Shown: positions 8,000-16,812 of the stretch, in pieces
Layout: each line of letters opens with the position of its first letter
Numbering within the stretch: position 1 is the first letter of the stretch
Assembly: GCF_024519455.1 (NCBI RefSeq)
Contig: NZ_JALJRY010000040.1
Span: 1-64,000, forward strand
Origin: Streptomyces sp. STR69
GTDB taxonomy: Bacteria; Actinomycetota; Actinomycetes; Streptomycetales; Streptomycetaceae
DNA: 64,000 nucleotides
Direction: 5' to 3'
Notes under the pieces: generated by a model
What the model saw: the letters and a program-made list of their open reading frames with translations, nothing else
Databases searched by the model: none
Told to the model about the DNA's origin: nothing
Made by a program: the position numbers and the translations under genes

Positions 8000-8969
8000 C
8001 GAAGCCCTCCCCCGTGAGCGCCACGAACGCGTCCTCCAGGGAGGCCCGTTCGACGCCGAAGCCGCGGACGCGGACCCCGGCGGTCACCAACGCCTTGTTC
8101 ACCTCGGCCAGTTCACGGTCCGGCGGCTCGGCCGTCACCCGCTCCTCGGCTACGACCACGTCGGCCAGCCCCTGTTCCTTCAGCACCCGTGCCGCGTCTC
8201 CGGTGTCCGGGGTCGTCACGACCAGCCGCCCCCTCGCCCCGGCCGCCAGCTCGGTCACCGAGCCCTGGGTGATCAGTCTGCCCTGGGCCATGACCGCCGC
8301 GTGGGTGCAGACCTGCTCGATCTCGTCCAGGAGGTGGGAGGAGAGAAAGACCGTCGTGCCGTCCGAGGCCAACTCCCGGATCAGGGAACGGATTTCACGC
8401 ATGCCCTGCGGGTCGAGGCCGTTGGTCGGCTCGTCCAGGACGAGCAGCTTGCGGGGCTGGAGCAGTGCGGAGGCGAGGCCCAGCCGCTGCTTCATGCCCA
8501 GGGAGTACGCCTTGGCCTTCTTGCCGGAGGCCGCCGTCAGTCCGACCCGGTCGAGGGCGGCGGCGACACGGGTCCGCCGGGTGCGCGGGTCGGCGGTCGG
8601 GTCGGCGGCGTCGTAGCGCAGGAGGTTGTCGCGGCCGGAGAGGAAGCCGTACAGGGCGGGGCCCTCGATCAGGGCGCCGACGTGCGGCAGGACCGTGCGG
8701 ACGGATCTCGGCATGGGGCGGCCCAGGACGCGGGCCGTGCCGGAGGTGGGTTCGATCAGGCCCATCAGCATGCGGATGGTGGTGGTCTTGCCGGAGCCGT
8801 TGGGACCGAGGAAGCCGAAGACGCTACCCGCCGGGACGGTCAGGTCGAGACCGTCCACGGCGAGCTGTCCGCCGCGGAAGCGCTTGGTGAGGCCGCGGGT
8901 GGCGATGATGCCGTCACCCGCGTCCACCACCTGCCGTGATCCCGGCTCTGCGGCGGACGGTTCGTCCAT
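7986..8969 (-). CDS. ABC transporter ATP-binding protein (ABC-2 partner)
   Basis: A 327-residue ATPase of the drug/lipid-exporter (CcmA/DrrA-like) class. Walker A GPNGSGKTTT is at about residues 55-64, the signature is YSLGMKQRLGLASALL, and Walker B is LLVLDEPTNGLDP followed by the H-loop SSHLLDE. A roughly 100-residue C-terminal domain is typical of ABC-2 exporter ATPases. ATG at 8969 is preferred over TTG at 8981 because GAGGGAG lies between them. It lies 37 bp after the LolA-like gene and overlaps the permease. Confidence 0.9.
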   Translation of the reverse strand: MDEPSAAEPGSRQVVDAGDGIIATRGLTKRFRGGQLAVDGLDLTVPAGSVFGFLGPNGSGKTTTIRMLMGLIEPTSGTARVLGRPMPRSVRTVLPHVGALIEGPALYGFLSGRDNLLRYDAADPTADPRTRRTRVAAALDRVGLTAASGKKAKAYSLGMKQRLGLASALLQPRKLLVLDEPTNGLDPQGMREIRSLIRELASDGTTVFLSSHLLDEIEQVCTHAAVMAQGRLITQGSVTELAAGARGRLVVTTPDTGDAARVLKEQGLADVVVAEERVTAEPPDRELAEVNKALVTAGVRVRGFGVERASLEDAFVALTGEGFDVAG

Positions 8970-9006
8970 CGGCTCCCTCAATTCCCGTGCTCCACAAGGT
9001 ACTTGC

Positions 9007-10236
9007 CTACTTCGCCGCGTCGGCCGCCTTCACCAGCGCGCTCTTGGTGACCGCGCCGACGTAGACCTTGCCGTCGTCGGTGACCAGGGCGTTGATCAGG
9101 CGGGTCGAGTAGACCGTGCCCGAACCGAAGGAGCCCTTCACCTGGTCGCCGAGCGAGCTGAGGAAGCCGCCGAGGTCTCCGCCGCCGGACGAGGAGCCGC
9201 CGGACGGGATGCCCTGGCCGCCGGTCTCGAAGACGGCGATGGAGTTCCAGCCCTTGCCGATGACCGTCGGGTCGTCGGTGCTCTTGCCGAGGCCCTTGTC
9301 GGCCTTGCCAGGCTTGTCGTTCTTGCCGAACGGGGCGGAGTGGTCCGGGGTCGCCTTCGCCGGGCTGTCCTCCGTGGTGACCTTCGCGCCCTTGGGCACC
9401 TTGAAGTCGAAGGTGGAGGCGGCCGGCTTGGCGAGGCTGAGCTGGGTGAAGCCGACGTCGACGACGGCCGCGCCACCGCTCGCCGGGGTGAGCGTGAACT
9501 TGAGCGGCAGACCGGTCTTCGCGTCCACCGCGATGCTGATCGTGCCGACCGTCGTGCCGGACTGCTTGGGCTTGATCAGCAGCTTGTAGGCGTCGCGGCC
9601 CGCGACGTGCTCGGTGCCGTCGACCGTGACCGAGGTGGTGTCGTCGACCGACTTCAGCGCCTCGTCGGTGAGGCCCTTGGGCGTGGCCTTGGTCTCGTCG
9701 CTCTTGGACGCGTCGGCGGAGGTCGTGGCGTGGTAGACCTCGTTCGACTGGCTGTCGTAGCCCCAGACGTCCTTGCCGTTGTGGATGAGGCTGTACTCCG
9801 CCGCGTTCTCCAGCAGGGAGACCTTCTGCTTGTCGGGGCCGTCGGCCGCGACGCGCAGGGTGTGGCTGCCGGTGGCCAGCTCGGTGAGCTTGCCGGTCGG
9901 GTCGGCGGAGGAGCCGTCGCCGGACTTCGTGGCGCCCGACAGCATGCTGCTCTCCAGGCCGCCGAGGTCGGGCAGGCCCAGGTCCGTGCTGATCTTGACC
10001 GTGCCGGACAGCTGCTGGACGTCCGACTTGGCGACCTTGTCGAGGAGCTGCTGTGCGGTGATCTTCGGGAGATTCGGGTCGCCGGAGTCGGCGAGCGCGG
10101 GGACCAGTCCGATGGTCGCCGCCGCCACCCCCACCACGGTGACCGGGACGATGTACCGCGCCGCCCTGCGCCGCCCGGACCGGAGCTCGTCAGCCTCTCC
10201 GGTGTCCGTGCTGTCGTCGGTTTCGTACGGTGCCAT
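9007..10236 (-). CDS. LolA/DUF2092-like secreted or membrane-anchored lipoprotein-carrier-fold protein
   Basis: A 409-residue protein with a cytoplasmic N-terminus, one membrane/signal segment (YIVPVTVVGVAAATIGLVPALA, about residues 28-49) and an exported domain. The exported part has the LolA/LppX-type beta-sheet pattern (ITAQQLLDKVAKSDVQQLSGTVKI; WGYDSQSNEVYH; AYKLLIKP; IAVDAKTGLPLKF). A second small domain at the C-terminus (GTVYSTRLINALVTDDGKVYVGAV) ends the protein. The family binds lipids or lipoproteins. Placement directly ahead of an ABC-2 exporter suggests it works with that pump. ATG at 10236 is chosen with GGAGG about 11 bases upstream. Confidence 0.8.
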   Translation of the reverse strand: MAPYETDDSTDTGEADELRSGRRRAARYIVPVTVVGVAAATIGLVPALADSGDPNLPKITAQQLLDKVAKSDVQQLSGTVKISTDLGLPDLGGLESSMLSGATKSGDGSSADPTGKLTELATGSHTLRVAADGPDKQKVSLLENAAEYSLIHNGKDVWGYDSQSNEVYHATTSADASKSDETKATPKGLTDEALKSVDDTTSVTVDGTEHVAGRDAYKLLIKPKQSGTTVGTISIAVDAKTGLPLKFTLTPASGGAAVVDVGFTQLSLAKPAASTFDFKVPKGAKVTTEDSPAKATPDHSAPFGKNDKPGKADKGLGKSTDDPTVIGKGWNSIAVFETGGQGIPSGGSSSGGGDLGGFLSSLGDQVKGSFGSGTVYSTRLINALVTDDGKVYVGAVTKSALVKAADAAK

Positions 10237-10421
10237 GTCTGCCTTACCTCCGTCGTCGGCGGCGGCCGGTCCGTCTTCTGCGCGTCCCACCCTGTGCCGC
10301 CATTCTCACCCGAATCGGTGAGGAGTGGTGATTTCCGTGTTCTCCATCTGACCAAATCGGCGAGGGATAAGCGTCAGACCGGGGAGCCAACTCCGCGTAC
10401 ACCTGGGGTATGACACACGGA

Positions 10422-10460
10422 GGCGACGCCTCCCCGAAACCCCTAGGGGAAGGCGCCGCC
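10422..10460. other. Hairpin in the 314-bp divergent gap 10237-10550
   Basis: GGCGACGCCTCCCC (10422-10435) and GGGGAAGGCGCCGCC (10446-10460) pair with small bulges around a 10-base loop that itself contains part of CCCCTAGGGG. It lies 90 bases before the lipoprotein gene at 10551 and 186 bases before the LolA-like gene. It may be a transcript-end or leader structure. No convincing promoter was recognised in the rest of this gap. Confidence 0.4.
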
Positions 10461-10550
10461 CGCACAGGTCAGTTGACCTGCATCGAGTAGAAACCGTCTT
10501 GAATCCGTACATATGAGTGGCAGCACATCGCATCGACCGAAGGGGTCGCC

Positions 10551-11075
10551 ATGCACGCCACCCAGCACCTCACCGGATACGCGGTCACGGGCGCCGCGAT
10601 CCTGACCCTCACGCTCGCCGGATGCGGAAGCGGCGGCAGCAGTGGAAGCGGCGGCTCGGCCGGCACACCGGCCGCGGTCACCACGGCGACGACCCTCATG
10701 ACCGCCAAGGTCGACAAAGTGGGCACCGTCGTGACCGACAGCAAGGGGTACGTCCTGTACCGCTTCGACGCCGATTCCGTCCACCCGACGAAGGTCACCT
10801 GTTACGGCACCTGCGCGGTGGTCTGGCCCGCGGCGACCGTCAAGGGTTCCGTCACCGTCAAGGGCATCGACAAGAGCCTCGTCTCGACAGTGAAGCGCTC
10901 CGGCGGGACCTCGCAGCTCACGCTGGCCGGCTGGCCCCTCTACCGGTACGCCAAGGACGACAAGCCCAAGGAGGCCTACGGCCAGGGCGTGGACGGCACC
11001 TGGTGGGCGGTGACGCCCACCGGGGCGAAGGCCACGACAGCCACCGCCTCCAGCACGGGAGGCAGCGGCTACTGA
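10551..11075 (+). CDS. Secreted lipoprotein with YxYxxD-type repeats (Lipoprotein_15 family)
   Basis: A 174-residue lipoprotein with the lipobox LAGC at residues 22-25, followed by a Gly/Ser linker. Two copies of the secreted repeat of unknown function (COG4315/PF03640) follow: GYVLYRFDADS (first copy) and WPLYRYAKDD (second), each with paired aromatics and an acidic residue. CYGTCAVVWPA between them is also typical, the two cysteines probably forming a disulfide or binding metal. Function in actinomycetes is unknown. It ends in a low-complexity Thr/Ser/Gly tail. It is convergent with the polyprenyl synthase, 7 bp away. Confidence 0.88.
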   Translation: MHATQHLTGYAVTGAAILTLTLAGCGSGGSSGSGGSAGTPAAVTTATTLMTAKVDKVGTVVTDSKGYVLYRFDADSVHPTKVTCYGTCAVVWPAATVKGSVTVKGIDKSLVSTVKRSGGTSQLTLAGWPLYRYAKDDKPKEAYGQGVDGTWWAVTPTGAKATTATASSTGGSGY

Positions 11076-11082
11076 ACGGGAC

Positions 11083-12093
11083 TCAGCCCGCCCGGTGCAC
11101 CACCGCGTCGCACATCTCCAGGAGGGCGACCTTGGCGTCGCACTCGGGGAGCGGGGCCAGGGCCGAGCGGGCGTCCTCCGCGTAGCGGACGGTGTCGCGG
11201 CGGGCCTGTTCCAGGGCCGGGTGGTCGCGGAGCCGGGAGATGGCCTCGGCGAGGCGGTCGTCGTCCGTGAGGTCGGAGTCGAGGAGTTCGCACAGGGCGA
11301 TGTCCTCGGCCAGTCCGAGGCGGTCCGCCCGCTCCCGGAGCCGTAGCACCGGCAGGGTGGGGATGCCCTCGCGCAGGTCCGTGCCGGGGGTCTTGCCGGA
11401 CTCGTGGCCGTCCGAGGCGATGTCCAGGACGTCGTCGGCGAGTTGGAAGGCAACGCCGAGCCGCTCGCCGTACTGGGTGAGGACGTCCACGACCGTGTCG
11501 TCGCAGCCGGACATCATCGCGCCGAACCGGCAGGCGACCGCGACCAGGGAGCCGGTCTTGCCGCCGAGCACGTCGAGGTAGTGCTCGACCGGGTCGCGCC
11601 CGTCGGAGGGGCCGGCGGTCTCCAGGATCTGGCCGGTGACCAGCCGCTCGAACGCCTCGGCCTGCACACGCACCGCCTCGGGCCCGAGATCGGCCAGGGT
11701 GTGCGACGCGCGCGCGAAGAGGAAGTCGCCGGTGAGGACCGCGACCGAGTTGCCCCAGCGGGTGTTGGCGCTGTCCACGCCTCGGCGCACGGCCGCCTCG
11801 TCCATCACGTCGTCGTGGTAGAGCGTGGCGAGATGGGTCAGCTCGACGACGACCGCGGAGGGGACGACCCCCGGCGCGTAGGGATCGCCGAACTGCGCGG
11901 CGAGCATGACGAGGAGCGGCCTGAACCGCTTCCCACCCGCGCGCACGAGATGCTGGGCGGCCTCCGTGATGAAGGGCACCTCGCTCTTGGTGGCTTCGAG
12001 CAGACCCTCCTCGACTGCCGCCATTCCGGCCTGGACATCGGCTTCCAGAGCCTGGTCCCGCACGCTCAGCCCGAACGGCCCGACGACGGTCAC
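11083..12093 (-). CDS. Long-chain polyprenyl diphosphate synthase (menaquinone side chain)
   Basis: A 336-residue trans-isoprenyl diphosphate synthase. First Asp-rich motif DDVMD is at 94-98 and the second, DDVLD, at 220-224. GGKRFRP (53-59) and GGKTGSL complete the family motifs. It condenses IPP onto an allylic diphosphate. The LYHD residues before the first motif are small enough to allow long products, so heptaprenyl to nonaprenyl chains for menaquinone are most likely. This fits the window, which also holds menG, a MenJ-like reductase and nuo. Start ATG at 12093. Confidence 0.9.
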   Translation of the reverse strand: MTVVGPFGLSVRDQALEADVQAGMAAVEEGLLEATKSEVPFITEAAQHLVRAGGKRFRPLLVMLAAQFGDPYAPGVVPSAVVVELTHLATLYHDDVMDEAAVRRGVDSANTRWGNSVAVLTGDFLFARASHTLADLGPEAVRVQAEAFERLVTGQILETAGPSDGRDPVEHYLDVLGGKTGSLVAVACRFGAMMSGCDDTVVDVLTQYGERLGVAFQLADDVLDIASDGHESGKTPGTDLREGIPTLPVLRLRERADRLGLAEDIALCELLDSDLTDDDRLAEAISRLRDHPALEQARRDTVRYAEDARSALAPLPECDAKVALLEMCDAVVHRAG

Positions 12094-12249
12094 GAGGGGT
12101 CTCCTGTCTGCTGGTGTCCCTGGGCGGTCACACGGATTGTCGATAGGTCGCTGCCTTCACTCAAGTCAGCGTATCCGGTCGGCTTTCGATCACAGGTGCC
12201 ACCCACCACAGTCCAGGCCGGGCGGTATCGGATCACGACCGGTATGTTT

Positions 12250-12278
12250 TTGATCACCTGATAAGAACGGATAACTAT
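12250..12278 (+). promoter_or_regulatory. Candidate promoter for the peptide transporter
   Basis: TTGATC at 12250-12255 is followed after 17 bases by AACTAT (12273-12278) in an AT-rich patch that stands out in this sequence. The transporter ATG is 22 bases further on. The -10 match is only partial, so the call is tentative. Confidence 0.35.
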
Positions 12279-12299
12279 CTATTTAGGTGGAAGCCGCGG

Positions 12300-13805
12300 A
12301 TGGTGTCCCGAACCGCACTCGAGGCCGAGCCCGCCGACCAGCCGCCTCCCGAGGACGACCACGCCTTCTTCGGCCAGCCCAAGGGGCTGCTCACGCTCTC
12401 CGGTCTTGAGGTCTGGGAGCGCTTCTCGTTCCTGGGCATGCAGGCCATCCTCGTCCTCTACTTCGCGGATACCGTCGCGCACGGCGGCATGGGCATGTCG
12501 TCCGGAACGGCCGCATCCGTATCCGCAGCCTACGGAACCCTGGTCTATCTCGTCTCGGTCGCGGGCGGCTGGCTCGCCGACCGCATCCTCGGCTCGTACC
12601 GCGCGGTGCTGTGGGGCGGCGTCCTCATCGCCTGCGGGCACTACGCGATGGCGGTCCCCACGGGCACGATGACCTGGGTGGGCCTCGGCCTGATCAGCGC
12701 CGGCACCGGCCTGCTCAAGCCCAACGTGGCCACCATGGTCGGCAGGCTCTACCGCACCGACGACGAGCGCCGGGACGCCGGTTTCGCGCTCTACTACATG
12801 GCGATCAACATCGGCGCCTTCGCGGGCCCGCTGATCACCGGCTGGCTCGGCGATCACGAGGGCTGGCACTGGGGCTTCTCGGCCGCCGCGGTCGGCATGA
12901 CCTTCGGACTGATCCAGTACGTCGCCGGCCGCCGCCACCTCGCCGGGCGCAGGAACACCGCCGAGTTCGCGCTCGCGCCGGACGCGCTGCACCGCGCGGT
13001 GCGACCGATCGTCGTAGGGATCGTGGTCGCCGCCGTGCTCGCGACCGGCCTGGCCCTCGCCGGATGGCTCACGATGGGCCGCTTCGTGGACCTGCTGACC
13101 GTCGTCTCGGTCATCGCCCCGGTCGTGTACTTCGCAGTGATGTTCATGAGCCCGCGCGTGACCCCCGAGGAACGCGGCCGACTGCGCCCGTACATCATGC
13201 TGTTCCTGGCCTCCACGGTCTTCAACTTCATTCTCTTCCAGGCCTATTCGACGATGATGCTGCTGGCCGCGTCGAACGCCGAGACGACCATCCTGGGCTT
13301 CGACTTCCCCGCGAGCTGGTACGCAAGCGCGCTCGGCGCCTTCGAGGTCGGGCTCGCGCCCGTGGTCGCCGCGCTCTGGGTCCGCATGGGCCGGAGCCAG
13401 CCGCACGCCTCCGACAAGATCGCGATCGGGGTCGTCCTGGGCGGCCTCTCCTTCCTGCTGATGGTCCTGCCGACCAGCGGGCACAGCGGCGACGCCTACC
13501 GGATGTCGGCCTGGTGGATCGTCGGCTCGTACTTCCTGCTCGGCCTCGGCGACATCCTCCTGGAGACCTCCGGCATGTCGGCCACCACGAAGCTCGCCCC
13601 GGCCGCCTTCTCCAGCCAGACCATGTCCCTCTGGTTCCTGTCCCTCGCCCTCGCGAACGGCATCCAGGCCCAGACGGTGAAGCTCTACGACGACGTCTCC
13701 AAACCGGCCTACTTCGGCGTCAACGGCGCGATCGCGGTGGCCGCCGGCCTCGCGGTGACGGCCGCCGCGCCCTGGCTGCGCCGCACCATGCACCCGGTCC
13801 ACTGA
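12300..13805 (+). CDS. POT/PTR-family proton-dependent peptide transporter
   Basis: A 501-residue major-facilitator protein of the proton-coupled oligopeptide transporter group. The ExxER proton-coupling motif is in helix 1 (EVWERFSF). PTR2 signature 1 is GGWLADRILGSYRAVLWGG and signature 2 FALYYMAINIGAFAGPLITG. About twelve to fourteen membrane helices run to the end. Its stop is only 16 bp before the CocE/NonD hydrolase, so imported di/tripeptides or amidated substrates may be processed by that enzyme. AGGTGG precedes the ATG. Confidence 0.92.
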   Translation: MVSRTALEAEPADQPPPEDDHAFFGQPKGLLTLSGLEVWERFSFLGMQAILVLYFADTVAHGGMGMSSGTAASVSAAYGTLVYLVSVAGGWLADRILGSYRAVLWGGVLIACGHYAMAVPTGTMTWVGLGLISAGTGLLKPNVATMVGRLYRTDDERRDAGFALYYMAINIGAFAGPLITGWLGDHEGWHWGFSAAAVGMTFGLIQYVAGRRHLAGRRNTAEFALAPDALHRAVRPIVVGIVVAAVLATGLALAGWLTMGRFVDLLTVVSVIAPVVYFAVMFMSPRVTPEERGRLRPYIMLFLASTVFNFILFQAYSTMMLLAASNAETTILGFDFPASWYASALGAFEVGLAPVVAALWVRMGRSQPHASDKIAIGVVLGGLSFLLMVLPTSGHSGDAYRMSAWWIVGSYFLLGLGDILLETSGMSATTKLAPAAFSSQTMSLWFLSLALANGIQAQTVKLYDDVSKPAYFGVNGAIAVAAGLAVTAAAPWLRRTMHPVH

Positions 13806-13821
13806 ACCCAGGGGTCCCCTC

Positions 13822-15816
13822 ATGCGCATCCGTACGTCCTTCCCCCACGAGACGACCCACGAGGACATCCGCATCCCCCTCGCGGACGGAACACGCCTCT
13901 ACGCGCGCGTGTGGCGCCCGTTGACGGACGAGCCCGTCCCCGCGCTCCTCGAATACCTCCCGTACCGCCTGACCGACTGGACCGCGCCCCGGGACGCCCA
14001 GCGCCACCCCTGGTACGCGGGCCACGGCTACGCCTCCGTCCGGGTCGACGTCCGGGGCCACGGCAACAGCGAGGGCGCGCCCGGCGACGAGTACGACGCG
14101 CAGGAACTCGCCGACGGCGTCGAGGTGGTCAACTGGCTTGCCGGGCAACCCTGGTGCACCGGCAAGGTGGGCATGTTCGGCATCTCGTGGGGCGGCTTCA
14201 ACTCCCTCCAGATCGCCGCCCTCGCGCCGGAGCCGTTGAAGGCGATCGTCACCGTCTGCTCCACGGACGACCGCTACGACAACGACGTGCACTACATGGG
14301 CGGTTCGGCCCTCGCCGTCGACCTGCACGCCTGGGCCGCGACCATGCTCGCCTTCGTCGCTCGCCCGCCGGACCCCGAGTACGCGGGCCTGATCTGGCGC
14401 GACATGTGGCTCAAGCGCCTCGAACGGATCGACCCGTTCATCCACACCTGGCTCGCCCACCAGCTCCGCGACGACTACTGGAAGCACGGCAGCGTCTGCG
14501 AGGACTACGGCGCGATCAGCGCGGCCGTCCTGGCGGTGGGCGGCTGGCACGACCCGTACCGCGACACGGTCCTACGGCTCGTCCAGCACCTCCCGCCCGA
14601 CCGGGTACGCGGCCTGATCGGCCCCTGGTCCCACCAGTACCCCGACCGGGGCCTGCCGCCGGGCCCCGCGATCGGCTTCCTCCAGGAGACCCTGCGCTGG
14701 TGGGACCACTGGCTGAAGGACAAGGACACCGGCGTCACCGCCGACCCGCTCCTGCGCGCCTACGTCAGCGACTCGCACCCGCCCGCCACGGTCTACGACA
14801 CCCTGCCGGGCCGTTGGGTCGGCGAGCCCTCCTGGCCCTCGCCGCACGTGAAGACGACGACGTACGGCCTCCGGGGCGCGCCCGTCCTGGTGCGCTCCCC
14901 CATGCACACCGGTGTGGACGCGGGCCGTTTCTTCCCGTTCGGGAACGACGCCGATCTGCCGCCGGACCAGCGGGACGAGGACGCGCGGTCGGCGTGCTTC
15001 GAGTTCGAGGTGCCGGCCGAGACGTGGGTGCTGGGGCGGCCGAGGGTACGGCTGCGGCTGACGAGTGAGGTGGAGCGCGGGCAGGTGATCGCGAGGCTGT
15101 GCGATGTCGCCCCGGACGGCTCCTCGACGCTGGTCACCCGGGGTGTGCTGAACCTGTCGGCGCGGCACGGGCGGGACCGGGCGGTGCCGTGGACGCCGGG
15201 TGCCACCGAAGACGTGACCTTCGAGCTGAACGGCATCGGGCACGCGTTTCCGCCGGGGCATCGCATCCGGCTCGCGGTGTCGTCGGCGTACTGGCCGTGG
15301 ATCTGGCCGCAGCCGGGGTCGGGTGCGGGGTTCACGCTGGATCCGGAGGGGAGTGCGATGGAACTCCCGGTGCGGGAGCGGGAGTTGACGGGCGATATTC
15401 GCTTCGACGAGCCCGAGGAGGCCGCGCCGATCGGGGTCAACCACGCGGCCACGCTGGACGAGCCGCGGCCCGAGCGGCTGGTCGTGCGGGATGTCGCGAA
15501 GGGCGAGTGGCGGCTGGAGGTGGACCCCCGGTACGGCGGCACGCGTGTGTATCCGGACGGGCTCGAGTTCACCGAGGACGCGCTGGAGACGTACACGATC
15601 GACGAGTCGGATCCGTTGTCCGCCCGCACGCGGTCCGACTGGACGATCCGGCTGCATCGGCCGGAGCCGGGATGGGACACGACCGTGCGGACGCGGTCGG
15701 AGATTACCTGCGACGAAACGTACTTTATTACCTTGAATGAGGTGATCTGCACCGAGGGCAGCGAAGTGATCTTTCACCACACTTGGGAGAAAAGGATTCC
15801 GAGAACTGCCAGTTGA
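13822..15816 (+). CDS. CocE/NonD-family alpha/beta hydrolase (X-Pro-dipeptidyl-peptidase-like)
   Basis: A 664-residue cytoplasmic serine hydrolase. The nucleophile is Ser122 in GISWGG, the acid is probably Asp244 in GGWHDP, and the base is His271 in GPWSHQYP. An alpha/beta-hydrolase domain (about 1-330) is followed by the C-terminal jelly-roll domain (about 370-560, with VRLRLTSEVERGQVIARLCDV) seen in CocE and PepX. An extra 100-residue tail follows. Substrates in the family are esters, amides or X-Pro peptides. Co-transcription with the POT transporter favours a peptide-like substrate. Confidence 0.88.
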   Translation: MRIRTSFPHETTHEDIRIPLADGTRLYARVWRPLTDEPVPALLEYLPYRLTDWTAPRDAQRHPWYAGHGYASVRVDVRGHGNSEGAPGDEYDAQELADGVEVVNWLAGQPWCTGKVGMFGISWGGFNSLQIAALAPEPLKAIVTVCSTDDRYDNDVHYMGGSALAVDLHAWAATMLAFVARPPDPEYAGLIWRDMWLKRLERIDPFIHTWLAHQLRDDYWKHGSVCEDYGAISAAVLAVGGWHDPYRDTVLRLVQHLPPDRVRGLIGPWSHQYPDRGLPPGPAIGFLQETLRWWDHWLKDKDTGVTADPLLRAYVSDSHPPATVYDTLPGRWVGEPSWPSPHVKTTTYGLRGAPVLVRSPMHTGVDAGRFFPFGNDADLPPDQRDEDARSACFEFEVPAETWVLGRPRVRLRLTSEVERGQVIARLCDVAPDGSSTLVTRGVLNLSARHGRDRAVPWTPGATEDVTFELNGIGHAFPPGHRIRLAVSSAYWPWIWPQPGSGAGFTLDPEGSAMELPVRERELTGDIRFDEPEEAAPIGVNHAATLDEPRPERLVVRDVAKGEWRLEVDPRYGGTRVYPDGLEFTEDALETYTIDESDPLSARTRSDWTIRLHRPEPGWDTTVRTRSEITCDETYFITLNEVICTEGSEVIFHHTWEKRIPRTAS

Positions 15817-16054
15817 GGACGAATGCCCGATTTGCCGTTCTTAATCTCGCCGTGAGTTGGGTCACGCGTTCCTGTGCATGGCCTATGGTCCGGCACGCTG
15901 GCGTTTCCCCTTGCGGCGATTGACAGTTGACCCTTGGCTCGCGCAAAGGATCAAGTGCCCCATACGCCTCAGACCAAGGTCAATAGGGGTTAGGTGTGAT
16001 TCCGCCACTTGTTCCGGACATGTGCTCTCGCATAGTTTCCCGGCCTGTCGAGCG

Positions 16055-16240
16055 GAACGCCGAATCCTGCCGCCGCCCGGCATCCCAGTCACGAACTTCT
16101 CGCACGGCAGGAGCGGGGGACCCAGGTAAGTCGCCGGACCGGTCACGCACCGGGACGGCTTGGGGTTAAGTCACGTCCGTGAGGGCGTGGCCGGGCACCT
16201 CCCAGCCCGAACCCGACAGCTCACCTCGCAGGCGACGGAG
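16055..16240 (+). ncRNA. ydaO-type c-di-AMP riboswitch
   Basis: The leader carries the conserved ydaO/yuaA pieces in order: CGAATCCTGCCG (16061-16072), GGCAGGAGCGGGGGACCCAG, a GGCTTGGGGTTAAGTCACGTCC block, GGGCACCTCCCAGCCCGAACCCGACAGC and CTCACCTCGCAGGCG, ending about 15 bases before the ATG. Lengths above the limit are given only by their parts. In Streptomyces this aptamer controls Rpf-like and other wall-hydrolase genes and turns them off at high c-di-AMP. A candidate promoter TTGTTC (16009-16014), 18 bp, TAGTTT (16033-16038) would start the transcript just before it. The rest of 15817-16008 shows nothing clear. Confidence 0.9.
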
Positions 16241-16252
16241 AGGAACCTCGTC

Positions 16253-16720
16253 ATGCCTGCATCCGCTCAGTCCCGCCGCGCCCGACTCGTCCGCCGCGTG
16301 GTCGTCGCCGGCACCGGTGCCGCGATACTCGCCCTGCCGATCGTCGGGGCGACCACCGCCTCGGCCGCCACGACCTCGTCGACCACGGTCGCCGGGTACC
16401 CCAACACCCTTGACGGGTGGATCCGTGAGTCGCTCGCGATCATGGCGCAGAAGGGGATTCCGGGGACGTACAACGGGATCTACCGCAACGTGATCCGTGA
16501 GTCGTCCGGCAACCCGTACGCGATCAACAACTGGGACTCCAACGCGGCGGCGGGTACGCCGTCGAAGGGGCTTCTCCAGGTCATCGACCCGACGTTCAAC
16601 GCGTATCACGTTGTCGGGACTTCGTTCGACCCGTATGACCCGGTCGCGAACATCACGGCTGCTTGCAACTACGCGGCGGCGGTTTATGGGTCGATCGACA
16701 ACGTGTACGGGGCTTACTAG
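16253..16720 (+). CDS. Small secreted transglycosylase (SLT-domain) protein
   Basis: A 155-residue exported protein. A twin-Arg-like basic start leads to a signal peptide ending near ATTASA (residue 39). The mature domain has the lysozyme-like goose-type/SLT pattern: NVIRESSGNPYAINNWD with the catalytic Glu in RES, then GTPSKGLLQVIDPTFNAYH. It should cleave peptidoglycan glycan strands. ATG at 16253 is used because the region upstream is the riboswitch, and GAGAGG precedes this ATG. c-di-AMP control links the enzyme to growth or germination. Confidence 0.9.
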   Translation: MPASAQSRRARLVRRVVVAGTGAAILALPIVGATTASAATTSSTTVAGYPNTLDGWIRESLAIMAQKGIPGTYNGIYRNVIRESSGNPYAINNWDSNAAAGTPSKGLLQVIDPTFNAYHVVGTSFDPYDPVANITAACNYAAAVYGSIDNVYGAY

Positions 16721-16728
16721 AAACGTTG

Positions 16729-16779
16729 GACCAGCCACGACGGGTTGTTTGTTCGACTCTCGCGCCGTCGTGGCTGGTC
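16729..16779 (+). terminator. Strong hairpin after the transglycosylase gene
   Basis: GACCAGCCACGACGG at 16729-16743 is perfectly complementary to CCGTCGTGGCTGGTC at 16765-16779, giving a 15-bp stem with a 21-base loop, 9 bases after the stop codon. Confidence 0.8.
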
Positions 16780-16810
16780 GCGCAGTTCCCCGCGCCCCTG
16801 AAGGGGCGCG
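16776..16810. repeat. Streptomyces intergenic repeat (GCGCAGTTCCCCGCGCCCCT element)
   Basis: The sequence GCGCAGTTCCCCGCGCCCCT followed by a mirror AGGGGCGCG forms a second hairpin (CGCGCCCCT with AGGGGCGCG at 16791-16810) followed by TTT. I recall this sequence as a very common dispersed intergenic element in Streptomyces, usually after convergent genes. Here it lies between the transglycosylase and HAD genes and probably terminates both. Confidence 0.7.
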
Positions 16811-16812
16811 TT

